Assembly: GCA_963797335.1 (NCBI GenBank)
Contig: CAWCOU010000007.1
Span: 1-64,000, forward strand
Reading direction: 5' to 3'
From: CAWCOU01 sp963797335
GTDB lineage: Bacteria > Pseudomonadota > Gammaproteobacteria > JAURND01
Length of the DNA stretch: 64,000 nt
Position 1 is the stretch's first letter. Each line of letters starts with the position of its first letter. The translations under genes and the position numbers were made by a program. Shown piece by piece: positions 9,859-18,334 of the stretch. Below the pieces are notes generated by a model, which worked only from the letters and a program-made list of their open reading frames with translations, had not been told where the DNA came from and searched no databases.

Positions 9859-10039
9859 GCGCGACATACCCAATCCTAAGCTAAAATCCTCTCCTCGCAT
9901 TGCCTCATCCCCACTTCACTCAGCTTTCCTTAATCATTCTTGGGCATAATAACTTAAATCGTAACTGCTCGCTCGCCACGACAGGTGAGCAGATCGCCTT
10001 AATTACGCGTTTTAACTATTGTGGAAAAAGGTATCATTT

Positions 10040-11470
10040 ATGAGTCAAGATAGAAAGAAACGAACCCCAGGATTTGGACGGGACCGGAGCGATTTGAATT
10101 GGAAAGATTCGACTTTGGGAGGTGTGCCGCCATCTGGTTTGGAAATTGAGATGGATTATAAAAAAAATGAAAGCGTCGTAAATCCTCGACCTCAAGGCTT
10201 TGAACGGGATCCGAGTGTTTTGTTTCGAGAGAATGTGCCTTCTAAAAAAAAGGAGCTTTCAACGCAGTTACGCTTACCGACCGCCCAAGAGCTTTACCAA
10301 CTAGGTAGGTTATATCAAAATGGAATTGACGAGGGAAAGGATATGAAGTTGGCAGTGCATTTTTATAATAAAGCGGCTGAACAGGGGTATCCAGCTGCTC
10401 TTAACAAAATGGGAGAATGCTACTGGCAGGGTAATTACTTACCGAAAGATTTAAAAGCAGCGGCCTATTATTTCGGTTTAGCTGCCGAGCAAGACTATCC
10501 AAACGCGAAAAGCAAATTAACTCACATACAATATGATTTAGGTATCCGCTATCGAATAGGAAGAGGAGTGAAGAAAGATCTAGAAGAAGCAGCCTATTAT
10601 TATGAATTGGCAGCTGAGCAAGGTAATCCAGATGCACAATATCAATTAAGCTGTTGTTACTATCAAGGTGAGGGAGTGAAAGAAAGCTCTTCACAGGCTG
10701 TACGCTGGTGCTTAGCTGCTGCAGAACAAGGACTTGCAGAGGCACAATATAAATTGGCTGAGCATTATTTAGATGGTGTGGGGATAAAAAGGGACGATAA
10801 AGAAGCCGTGCGTTGGTTTAGATCTGCTGCAAAACAACAATTTACAAAAGCACAAAGTAGATTGGGTGATCATTATTTAAATGGTACGGGTGTAGAAAGG
10901 GATTATAAAGAAGCGGTGCGTTGGTACGCGTTAGCTGCGGAAACAAGCGATCCTATGGCCCAATTTAAACTAGCCGTTTGCTATGCGGAAGGCTATGGTG
11001 TCGAAGCGGATCCTAAAAAAGCATTCCGTTTGTATACATTATCTGCGGCGCAAGGTAATGCCGAGGCGCAGTGTGGTTTAGGTTTCTGTCACTACCGAGG
11101 TATTGGTGCCGAAAAAAACTTTGAAAGGGCCAAATATTGGTTCGAATTAACCGGCAAACATGGTTACAGTAGAGAAGTTCAGGCTGCATTGGGGATATGC
11201 TATTACCATTTGGCAAATGCGAGTGAAGGTATACAACGAGAGACATTGGCTGAAAAAGGTAGAATTTGCCTACTCTTGGCGAAAAACAAAGGTTATGACC
11301 TCGTGGTATTTCAAGACAAGGCTGGGAAATTTATTATACCTGATGAGAAAGAAGCGAAAGTCAGACCAAAGCATTCTCCTGGATTCCATTCTCGGCCAAT
11401 GACAGTAAATCAGGAGGAGGACCCATTTAAGTTCACTTATGGGCCACCAAATAATCCACCTCGTGGTTAA
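10040..11470 (+). CDS. Sel1-repeat protein A
   Basis: This 476-residue protein has about 8-9 Sel1-like repeats (36-residue helix pairs of the TPR class) over roughly residues 80-400. Typical units read AQYKLAEHYLDGVGI and EAVRWFRSAA. Sel1 repeats serve as protein-protein docking scaffolds; in Legionella such proteins (LpnE, EnhC, LidL) take part in host-cell entry. The N-terminal 75 residues are charged and low in complexity, and there is no signal peptide or membrane segment, so it is cytosolic or exported by a non-Sec route. I chose ATG 10040 (MSQDRKKRT), which has AAAAAGG eight bases upstream, over a TTG at 10019. The next gene is a paralogue with a similar leader, pointing to tandem duplication. 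Partner and function are unknown. Confidence 0.88.
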   Translation: MSQDRKKRTPGFGRDRSDLNWKDSTLGGVPPSGLEIEMDYKKNESVVNPRPQGFERDPSVLFRENVPSKKKELSTQLRLPTAQELYQLGRLYQNGIDEGKDMKLAVHFYNKAAEQGYPAALNKMGECYWQGNYLPKDLKAAAYYFGLAAEQDYPNAKSKLTHIQYDLGIRYRIGRGVKKDLEEAAYYYELAAEQGNPDAQYQLSCCYYQGEGVKESSSQAVRWCLAAAEQGLAEAQYKLAEHYLDGVGIKRDDKEAVRWFRSAAKQQFTKAQSRLGDHYLNGTGVERDYKEAVRWYALAAETSDPMAQFKLAVCYAEGYGVEADPKKAFRLYTLSAAQGNAEAQCGLGFCHYRGIGAEKNFERAKYWFELTGKHGYSREVQAALGICYYHLANASEGIQRETLAEKGRICLLLAKNKGYDLVVFQDKAGKFIIPDEKEAKVRPKHSPGFHSRPMTVNQEEDPFKFTYGPPNNPPRG

Positions 11471-11522
11471 TCAACTAACCCTCTGCGCGCGTTAAATATT
11501 AAAAAAGAGGTAACTACTCGCA

Positions 11523-11553
11523 CGTCGTCCCGCGGACAAGCCGCGGGACGACG
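11523..11553. repeat. Perfect 13-bp REP-like hairpin
   Basis: Arms CGTCGTCCCGCGG and CCGCGGGACGACG flank the loop ACAAG. There is no T-run after it. It lies in the 121-base gap between the two Sel1 genes. Very GC-rich compared with its surroundings, it resembles the short palindromes dispersed in many gammaproteobacterial genomes and may stabilise or attenuate the upstream transcript. Confidence 0.6.
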
Positions 11554-11591
11554 GAGTTGGGGGTGAGCAATTACAAAAAGAGGTATAGCAT

Positions 11592-13199
11592 ATGAGTGAA
11601 GATCAGAAAGGTCAGCTACCCTCCGGAAGCATGGAACTTCCCGAGTTCCCAAAAAACCGGGATCAGAGCTTTTTATATAAAGAGCCTCGCCCTTTACTTG
11701 ATTCCTTGCCGGCTGCTTGGGGGATTGAAATGGGTGCTATAGGGAAAGACGATAAGAAAAAAGCCCCAAAAACAGATTCTTTAAATCAATCCAATTTACC
11801 GACTACTGAAGAAAATTACGAAAAAGGCAAAGCTTATCTTAGCCAAGCTTTTGCAGCAGATAAAAAAGAAAACTTATCTAATTTACAAAAAAATGAATAC
11901 TTAACAAGGGCGGTTGAATATTTTAAGAAAGCAGCGAGCCAAGGTCACGCTCAGGCTCAATACGAGCTGGGAGAGTGTTATCATTATGGAGATGGTATAG
12001 AAACTAGTATGGCAAAGGCGGTCCATTTATATAGTCAGGCTGCTGAACAGGCATATGCACCAGCTCTTCTGAAAATGGCGTATCACTATGGGAAGGGTGA
12101 TTACTTAGAAAAAGATTTAGAAGCAGCATTTTATTATTTTAGTTTAGCTGCTGAGCAGGAACGTCCAGAAGCCCAACACGCTTTAGGATTGGCCTATTAT
12201 AATGGCGATGGTGTAGAGAAGAATCCATCAGAAGCCGTTTATTATTTTAAGTTAGCGGTGAAGCAAGGAAATGCTGAAGCGCAAGATGCCTTAGCTAGAT
12301 GTTATTGCCATGGTATAGGCGTAGAAAAGAATTTCAAAGAAGCTATACATTGGTTTACATTGGCGGCAGAGCAGGGAGTTGTAGATGCGCAAAATGCTTT
12401 GGCTGAATGTTATTACCATGGTAATGGCGTAGAAAAGAATTTCCTAGAGTCCGTACGTTGGTATAGGTTGGCTGCAGAGCAGGGAGATACACAATCGCAA
12501 AAATACCTGGGTAGACATTATCATTTTGGTCAGGGTGTAGAAAAAAATATCCAAGAAGCCATCCGTTGGTATACTTTAGCTGCAGAGCAGGGAGATGTGG
12601 GTGCGCAGCATAACTTGTCTGATATTTATTTTATGGGGGATGGTGTAGAAAAGAGTTTCCCAAAAGCTGTGCATTGGCTAATACGGCTTGCAGCGCAGGG
12701 TGACTCAAACGGCCAACATAATCTAGCTCATTGTTTATTAAATGGTAAGGGTATAGAAAAGGATGCGAAAGAAGCTGTGCGTTTGTATACATTATCTGCC
12801 GAACAAGGTCATTTTGGGGCACGAAACAGATTAGGTATTTGCTACTACGAAGGTATTGGAGTGAAAAAAGACTGGAAAAAAGTCCGCTATTGGCTTGAAT
12901 TAACCCCAGAAAAGGAACGTACTAGAACAGGCAATTTAGCCTTGGGCCGCTGTTATTATCATTATTCTCGTTTTGCAAAGAAGAGAGAGGAGAGAAACAG
13001 ATTACTTAAGAAAGGTGATGTTTGCTTGGCTTTGTCAAAGTCAAATGATAAATACCCCTTGTTAAAGTCCGATAATAAATATCCATTTTTTCAGGGAGGT
13101 ATGAAAACCAATGAAGGCAATCCTTTCTACCAGAGAGGTACGGAAGCCGATGAAGAGAATGCTTATCAAAAAAATAATCAAGGGAAATTTCGAGTTTGA
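11592..13199 (+). CDS. Sel1-repeat protein B
   Basis: At 535 residues this is the paralogue of the preceding gene, with about 10 Sel1 repeats (roughly residues 75-455). Examples are AQYELGECYHYGDGI, AQDALARCYCHGIGV and AQNALAECYYHGNGV, followed by the EAIRWYTLAAEQG type of second helix. The middle repeats are closer to each other than in protein A, suggesting recent internal duplication. ATG 11592 follows AAGAGG at seven bases. There is no signal peptide, and the C-terminal 50 residues are hydrophilic and non-repetitive (QRGTEADEEN). A strong terminator-like hairpin follows at 13299. A scaffold or secreted-effector role is plausible from Legionella relatives but not shown here. Confidence 0.88.
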   Translation: MSEDQKGQLPSGSMELPEFPKNRDQSFLYKEPRPLLDSLPAAWGIEMGAIGKDDKKKAPKTDSLNQSNLPTTEENYEKGKAYLSQAFAADKKENLSNLQKNEYLTRAVEYFKKAASQGHAQAQYELGECYHYGDGIETSMAKAVHLYSQAAEQAYAPALLKMAYHYGKGDYLEKDLEAAFYYFSLAAEQERPEAQHALGLAYYNGDGVEKNPSEAVYYFKLAVKQGNAEAQDALARCYCHGIGVEKNFKEAIHWFTLAAEQGVVDAQNALAECYYHGNGVEKNFLESVRWYRLAAEQGDTQSQKYLGRHYHFGQGVEKNIQEAIRWYTLAAEQGDVGAQHNLSDIYFMGDGVEKSFPKAVHWLIRLAAQGDSNGQHNLAHCLLNGKGIEKDAKEAVRLYTLSAEQGHFGARNRLGICYYEGIGVKKDWKKVRYWLELTPEKERTRTGNLALGRCYYHYSRFAKKREERNRLLKKGDVCLALSKSNDKYPLLKSDNKYPFFQGGMKTNEGNPFYQRGTEADEENAYQKNNQGKFRV

Positions 13200-13298
13200 A
13201 GGGAGAGTAAATACGCCAAAAGTCAAACAAACCCAGTGTCATCTGAAGAATTGTCTGTTTCTTTAAAGGTAAAATGAAAGGCCACTTTCTTAAACAGT

Positions 13299-13332
13299 AA
13301 AAAAGAAGGGGGCATCATGCCCCCGCTCTTTT
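13299..13332 (+). terminator. Terminator after the Sel1 pair
   Basis: GGGGGCAT and ATGCCCCC form a tight GC stem flanked by AAAAGA on the left and TCTTTT on the right, which can pair further. This is the classic shape of an intrinsic, possibly bidirectional terminator. It lies 100 bases after Sel1 protein B. Confidence 0.75.
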
Positions 13333-13660
13333 GGTCCCTGGATCATTCCTTAAAAATAATACAACTCCTTTATCCTACTTCCGGTAACAAATCCTTCTGG
13401 CCATGAACGTCGGTGAAGGCATTACATCATAGGGACTTGCCCAAAGATGTAATCTTTTCACTGTAACTGTTTTGCCAAATCGACATAAATTATAGATAGA
13501 AATTACCCCCTGTGAACACGGGGGGCTTACCCTCCATGGAGTCGGCATTCGCTTTTTGCGGGCTAGCCTACCACCAAAGAGTTTAAGCTCTCACCATTTC
13601 GACTATTCTGATACCAATTCCGGAATAGTCCAGGGAGGGGCAGCTTCACCTTTGCGGGGC
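13333..13660. other. Hairpin-rich gene-free stretch
   Basis: No credible coding frame is seen here on either strand. Several local inverted repeats occur: ATTACATC with GATGTAAT (about 13419-13455), CCCCCTGTG with CACGGGGGG (about 13507-13528), and CTATTC with GAATAG (about 13603-13630). The density of short hairpins is higher than in the other gaps and could mean a structured RNA or the wreck of a mobile element. I do not recognise it as tmRNA, 6S RNA, RNase P RNA or a known riboswitch. Confidence 0.35.
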
Positions 13661-13680
13661 ATGCCCGTCAACTTAAGAAA

Positions 13681-13830
13681 ATACTCTCCTTCTCCCCTTG
13701 TGGGAGAAGGTGCCGAAGGCGGATGAGGGGTTTAAAATTAAACAAAAATACATTATTTTTTTTAAGTTGTGCTATTTAGCACCCCTCATCCGCCCTTACG
13801 GGCACCTTCTCCCACAAGGGGAGAAGGATA
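13681..13830. repeat. Inverted-repeat element, copy 1
   Basis: Two arms of about 48 bases (13681-13731 and 13781-13830) are near-perfect inverted copies containing CTTCTCCCCTTGTGGGAGAA. They bracket about 50 AT-rich bases. The similarity continues outward as TCAACTTAAG on the left and CTTAAGTTGGCG on the right. The same arms, with the same asymmetry (GAAGGCGG against CGCCCTTACGGG), recur at 47541-47748 around a different core. This is a MITE-like or REP-like unit without coding capacity. Confidence 0.8.
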
Positions 13831-13928
13831 GTTATTAAGATGTTTTCCTTAAGTTGGCGCCTATGCCTTTGCTGGGAGGGCAAAATTCTGTTATCTTTAA
13901 TCCCATGAAAAAATAGGAGAATACGACT

Positions 13929-14351
13929 TTGATACAACGCACTTTATCCATTATAAAACCAGATGCCGTCGCCAAAAACATCATCGGTGAAATCAACCGA
14001 CGTTTCGAGCAGAGCGGACTGAAAATCGTGGCTGCTAAGATGATGTGGTTAACCCAACAGCAAGCCGAGCAATTTTACGCTGTTCATAGTGAACGGCCTT
14101 TTTTCTCAGGGCTGGTAGGCTTTATCAGTTCTGGGCCAGTACTGGTGCAAGTACTAGAAGGTGAGGATGCCATTGCCCAAAACCGAACGATTATGGGTGC
14201 TACCAACCCCAAAGACGCTGCGCCTGGATCCGTTCGCGCTGATTTTGCTGATTCCATCGATGAGAACTGTGTCCACGGTTCGGATGCCCCTGAAACCGCG
14301 GCGGTGGAAATCGCTTTCTTTTTCAAACCGGAAGAGATTTTCAGCCGCTAA
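13929..14351 (+). CDS. ndk: Nucleoside diphosphate kinase
   Basis: Ndk moves the terminal phosphate between nucleoside triphosphates and diphosphates through a phosphohistidine. The 140-residue product has the family sequence SIIKPDAVAKNIIGEI, the nucleotide-binding RPFFSGLVGFISSGP, and the active-site histidine in ENCVHGSDAPE. Translation starts at TTG 13929, shown by alignment of MIQRTLSIIKPDAV with the family N-terminus and by AGGAGA upstream. The stop overlaps the rlmN start (TAATG), so the two are probably coupled. Confidence 0.96.
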   Translation: MIQRTLSIIKPDAVAKNIIGEINRRFEQSGLKIVAAKMMWLTQQQAEQFYAVHSERPFFSGLVGFISSGPVLVQVLEGEDAIAQNRTIMGATNPKDAAPGSVRADFADSIDENCVHGSDAPETAAVEIAFFFKPEEIFSR

Positions 14352-15634
14352 TGCTCAAATCCGTTGATTTACCGCCCTTAGTGCCGCTAATAGCTACTGG
14401 CGGCGAAATGCCACCTGGGCTTGCCACGCCGATCGGAGTTAATCTGCTGGACTTGGATCGTTCGGCAATGCAGCGCTTCTTTGTCGAAGAATTGGGCGAT
14501 AAAACGTTTCGGGGAGACCAAGTCTTCAAATGGATTCATCACGCCGGGGTCACCGATTTTGCGCAGATGACTAACCTGAGTAAGGCAGCGCGCAGTCAGT
14601 TACAGGCGCGCGCTCATATCGCTTTACCTGAAATTCGTTGGGAGCGTGTCTCCGACGACGGGACTCACAAATGGTTATTGCGCCTGGCCGATGGGAATTC
14701 AGTCGAAACTGTTTTTATTCCAGAAGCGCGCCGTGGTACCCTGTGTGTCTCATCGCAAATCGGTTGTGCCCTGGATTGCAGCTTTTGCTCCACAGGGAAA
14801 CAAGGCTTTAGCCGTAATTTAACGGTGGCAGAAATTATTGGGCAATTGTGGTTGGCGGTGCAGCGGTTGGCCGCTTTTCGGAGCCGGCAAGGAATCGCTG
14901 ATCTGGCGTTAGTCGATAAGACGATGGTCATTACCAATGTCGTGCTAATGGGCATGGGCGAGCCATTACTGAATTACCGCCCCGTAGTCACGGCGATGAA
15001 TGTGATGATGGACGATCTGGCCTATGGTCTCTCGAAATACCGAGTGACCTTAAGCACTTCTGGCGTTATTCCGGCGATGGAGGAATTAAAGCAAGAGAGT
15101 AAGGCCGCTTTGGCCGTTTCCTTGCACGCCCCTAACGATACGCTGCGCAATCAGTTAGTACCGTTAAATAAAAAATACCCATTGCAAAAGTTAATGGCCG
15201 TTTGTCGAGATTATTTTCACCAAGAACCGAAACGAGTGGTGACTTTTGAATACGTGATGTTGCGAGGGGTTAATGACACCACGACCCACGCCAAGGAATT
15301 AATACAGTTATTAAAAACGGTACCATGCAAGTTGAATCTGATACCATTTAACCCATTTCCGTTCACGTCATACCAATGTTCATTGCCGGAAGTCATTCGA
15401 AGCTTTCAAGCAATGTTGCAATCTGCCGGTATCCATGTGACGATTCGAAAGACCCGAGGCGATGATATTGATGCGGCTTGTGGGCAATTGGTAGGTAAGT
15501 TTAAGGATCGTACGCAGCGGAACGTGCGTTGGTTAAAAAAGCAGGCGAGCGATCCGAGTGTATCTTCACAGAAGGAAGTGTTTCTGCTCGATTTGAATAA
15601 ACAGGCAGAAGCGGTTGTACAAGATGAAACTTGA
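14351..15634 (+). CDS. rlmN: Dual-specificity rRNA/tRNA methyltransferase RlmN
   Basis: RlmN is a radical-SAM enzyme that makes 2-methyladenosine at 23S rRNA A2503 and tRNA A37. The iron-sulphur cluster motif is CALDCSFCS (CxxxCxxC), followed by TGKQGFSRNL. LMGMGEPLLNY, ALAVSLHAPND and the C-terminal RKTRGDDIDAACGQL, with the mechanistic cysteine, are all present. At 427 residues it is some 40 longer than E. coli RlmN, because of an extended N-terminus rich in proline and leucine before DLDRSAMQRFF; a start further inside is possible. ndk-rlmN-(pilF)-rodZ-ispG-hisS is a common gammaproteobacterial order, shortened here. Confidence 0.95.
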   Translation: MLKSVDLPPLVPLIATGGEMPPGLATPIGVNLLDLDRSAMQRFFVEELGDKTFRGDQVFKWIHHAGVTDFAQMTNLSKAARSQLQARAHIALPEIRWERVSDDGTHKWLLRLADGNSVETVFIPEARRGTLCVSSQIGCALDCSFCSTGKQGFSRNLTVAEIIGQLWLAVQRLAAFRSRQGIADLALVDKTMVITNVVLMGMGEPLLNYRPVVTAMNVMMDDLAYGLSKYRVTLSTSGVIPAMEELKQESKAALAVSLHAPNDTLRNQLVPLNKKYPLQKLMAVCRDYFHQEPKRVVTFEYVMLRGVNDTTTHAKELIQLLKTVPCKLNLIPFNPFPFTSYQCSLPEVIRSFQAMLQSAGIHVTIRKTRGDDIDAACGQLVGKFKDRTQRNVRWLKKQASDPSVSSQKEVFLLDLNKQAEAVVQDET

Positions 15635-15651
15635 GTTGAGGAAGGAATATT

Positions 15652-16410
15652 ATGACAGAACAACTAAACGGCGAGCTATTCGCAAGCCAATCTTCAGTAG
15701 GACAAGGTCCAGGAGCGCGGTTACGTCAAGACCGTGAAGAGAAGCATATTCGTCTCGAAGAAATGGCCAAGCAGATGCGCTTTACCCCGCAACGGCTTAT
15801 CCAACTGGAAAATGATGATTACCGCACCATGGGTTCTCGCACCTTTGCCTATGGTTATCTCCGTAATTACGGGCGTCTGCTCGGTAAGTCGGAAGCCGAG
15901 ATTGCCGAATTATTAAAATTATTCGATGCGCAGAATTTTCAAGACAAAATTCGTCACAATAAGCCCCAATTGATTCATGAAAAAATCGTGCATGCCAGCC
16001 CGAAGGCGACTCGACGTTTGGGTTATTTGGTGGTGATCATCGCTTTAGTCTTCATTGGTTTTTGGTGGCACAGCCATAGCAGTTCTGAAGCCAAAATCGC
16101 AGAAGGTAAGCCAGGTGTTTCCGAAGCCAACAATAACTCGACTATCCCCGAGCAGCAGGTAACAGCTGGGGTCAGTAGCACTGCCGATAAAGCCAACTTA
16201 CAAACGCTGACAGCAGGGCCGCAACCGACGTCTGCTGCACCTCCGTCGGCGGTGGTAGCTCCTGGTCAACAAACAACAACACCAGTTGCTGCAGCGCCCA
16301 CTCAAGCGCCAACACCACCGGTAGCTAACACTAATGCCGCCACGGATGCGAGCAAAACAACGGCCCGATCGGGAAGCAATGAAGTGCGGGCCAAGCTCAT
16401 TCGGGAGTAA
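15652..16410 (+). CDS. rodZ: RodZ-like cell-shape protein lacking the usual C-terminal domain
   Basis: RodZ links MreB filaments to the inner membrane. The N-terminal helix-turn-helix domain (about residues 20-90, GARLRQDREEKHIRLEEMAKQ and FAYGYLRNYGRLLG) is followed by one transmembrane helix (about 124-140, LGYLVVIIALVFIGFWW). After that only a low-complexity Ala/Pro/Thr/Gln tail remains. The product is 252 residues; E. coli RodZ has 337 and ends with a folded periplasmic DUF4115 domain that is absent here. The gene ends normally at TAA, with hisS six bases later, so this is a short form rather than an obvious frameshift. Confidence 0.85.
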   Translation: MTEQLNGELFASQSSVGQGPGARLRQDREEKHIRLEEMAKQMRFTPQRLIQLENDDYRTMGSRTFAYGYLRNYGRLLGKSEAEIAELLKLFDAQNFQDKIRHNKPQLIHEKIVHASPKATRRLGYLVVIIALVFIGFWWHSHSSSEAKIAEGKPGVSEANNNSTIPEQQVTAGVSSTADKANLQTLTAGPQPTSAAPPSAVVAPGQQTTTPVAAAPTQAPTPPVANTNAATDASKTTARSGSNEVRAKLIRE

Positions 16411-16416
16411 AGCATT

Positions 16417-17700
16417 TTGCCGCAAACCATCCAAGCGATTCGGGGCATGAGGGATATTTTGCCCCCGCAACCGGCTTATTGGCGTTATTTGGAAAACTGC
16501 TTAACGACATTAGCCGCCGCTTATGGATACCGCGAGATTCGTTTTCCCTTGCTAGAGCAAACGGCTTTATTCAGCCGCAGTATTGGTGAGGCGACGGATA
16601 TTGTCGAAAAAGAGATGTACACCTTTCTGGATCGCAATGGTGACAGCTTAACCCTACGCCCCGAAGGCACTGCTGGCTGTGTGCGCGCCGCTATTGAACA
16701 CGGCTTGCTCTACAATCAGCAGCAACGCTTATGGTATTTGGGCGCCATGTTTCGGCACGAGCGGCCGCAGAAGGGTCGCTATCGGCAGTTTCACCAATTT
16801 GGTATCGAAGCGTATGGTATGCCTGGCCCAGATATTGATGCGGAAATTATTTTTCTGTCCGCCCGTATTTGGGAAATGCTGGGTCTGCAAGATACGGTGG
16901 TATTGGAATTAAATTCGTTAGGATCGAATGCGGCGCGAGCACAATACCGGGAGCGATTAGTCGCTTATTTTACAGCGCATCACGATCAGCTAGACGAAGA
17001 CAGCCGACGTCGTTTGCATACTAACCCTTTGCGCATTCTCGATAGCAAGAATCCAGCCTTGCAATCGTTAATCGCCTCGGCGCCGGTATTAACGGATTCC
17101 CTGGATGAGGAGTCTCAGCGACATTTTCAACAATTGCGCCATTTGCTCGATGCCGCTAACATCGCATACCGGATTAATCCTCGGTTGGTGCGCGGCCTTG
17201 ATTACTACAGTGGCACAGTGTTTGAGTGGGTGACCGACGAGCTCGGGGCGCAAAGTGCCATTTGTTCTGGCGGTCGTTACGATGTATTGGTCGAGCAATT
17301 GGGAGGCAGCCCAACTCCGGCGATTGGTTTTGCCCTAGGTATCGAGCGGGTAGTGGCTTTGCTGGAAACGCGGTTGACGCTGAATGAACCTATCGATGCT
17401 TACCTGATTTTGGTAGGGGATGAAGCCCAGCAGCATGGCTTATTATTGGCGGAACAATGGCGACGGCAGTTACCTAACTTGCGTTTGCAAGTAAACGGTG
17501 GTGGTGGAAACTTTAAAAGTCAGTTTAAACGCGCCGATAAAAGTGGCGCCGATTGGGCTTTTATTTTAGGGCCGGATGAAATGCAAAATGCGCAAGTGTC
17601 GATCAAACATTTGCGAGCAGAGCGGCCACAAGAAACAATTTCACAACACACCATAAAAGAATTTATTGAGAAGACGGATGGTTTATTTAAACGAACATGA
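16417..17700 (+). CDS. hisS: Histidyl-tRNA synthetase
   Basis: A class II aminoacyl-tRNA synthetase that charges tRNA-His. The TTG start gives MPQTIQAIRGMRDILPP, as in the family. Motif 2 is seen in WYLGAMFRHERPQKGRYRQFHQFG. The two histidine-specific signatures appear as LVRGLDYYSGTVFEW and GGRYDVL, and motif 3 as AIGFALGIERV. The 427 residues fit the family. Normally ispG lies between rodZ and hisS; it is missing at this locus. The 3' end overlaps yfgM. Confidence 0.97.
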   Translation: MPQTIQAIRGMRDILPPQPAYWRYLENCLTTLAAAYGYREIRFPLLEQTALFSRSIGEATDIVEKEMYTFLDRNGDSLTLRPEGTAGCVRAAIEHGLLYNQQQRLWYLGAMFRHERPQKGRYRQFHQFGIEAYGMPGPDIDAEIIFLSARIWEMLGLQDTVVLELNSLGSNAARAQYRERLVAYFTAHHDQLDEDSRRRLHTNPLRILDSKNPALQSLIASAPVLTDSLDEESQRHFQQLRHLLDAANIAYRINPRLVRGLDYYSGTVFEWVTDELGAQSAICSGGRYDVLVEQLGGSPTPAIGFALGIERVVALLETRLTLNEPIDAYLILVGDEAQQHGLLLAEQWRRQLPNLRLQVNGGGGNFKSQFKRADKSGADWAFILGPDEMQNAQVSIKHLRAERPQETISQHTIKEFIEKTDGLFKRT

Positions 17701-18334
17701 ACAATGGGAAGCCATAAAAAATTGGTGGAAAGACAATGGTAAATCAACCCTGACCATAGTCGTGGTTGTTTTAGCCTTGAGTTTGGGCTATTCCACTTGG
17801 AAGCATTACCAATTGCGACAACGCGGTAATGCCGCCATACTTTACGAACAATTGCAGGCAGGGCTTCAACAAGATCCTTCCGGGCGAGTGGTTGACGATA
17901 TTGCTAACGACTTAACCCAAAATTATGCGCACACACCTTACGCGAGTTTAGCCGCTTTTTTCGCCGCCAAAAACGAAGTAAATAAAAATGATTTGGCGAT
18001 GGCGGAGCAACGCTTACAATGGGTAGTGACTCATTCCAAGACGCCGACATTACGACAAATAGCTAGGCTGCGATGGGCTCGTGTGTTATTAGCAACACAA
18101 AAAAATGATCAAGCACTAGTTGTTCTGCAAACGATCGATGATGCCACGTATTTACCAGCGATCCGATTAGTGCAAGGGGATATTTATTTGGCGCAAGGAC
18201 AAGCGCCCAAAGCGCGTCAATCCTATGTGACGGCATTGCAAAGCTTATCTGAGACTTCACCTATGTATGATTATCTGCAAAAACAGATAGCTCAGTTACC
18301 CGGTGAAGTTGTCGCTTCTTCTACTTCCCGGTGA
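17678..18334 (+). CDS. yfgM: YfgM-family inner-membrane TPR protein
   Basis: YfgM is a membrane-anchored ancillary component of the SecYEG translocon that works with periplasmic chaperones such as PpiD. The 218-residue product starts MVYLNEHEQWEAIKNWWKDNG, as in the family, followed by one transmembrane helix (about residues 26-42, TLTIVVVVLALSLGYSTW) and TPR-like helices. ATG 17678 lies inside the end of hisS, a 23-base overlap; an upstream TTG at 17666 is less likely. The hisS-yfgM-bamB-der order is widely conserved. Confidence 0.88.
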   Translation: MVYLNEHEQWEAIKNWWKDNGKSTLTIVVVVLALSLGYSTWKHYQLRQRGNAAILYEQLQAGLQQDPSGRVVDDIANDLTQNYAHTPYASLAAFFAAKNEVNKNDLAMAEQRLQWVVTHSKTPTLRQIARLRWARVLLATQKNDQALVVLQTIDDATYLPAIRLVQGDIYLAQGQAPKARQSYVTALQSLSETSPMYDYLQKQIAQLPGEVVASSTSR

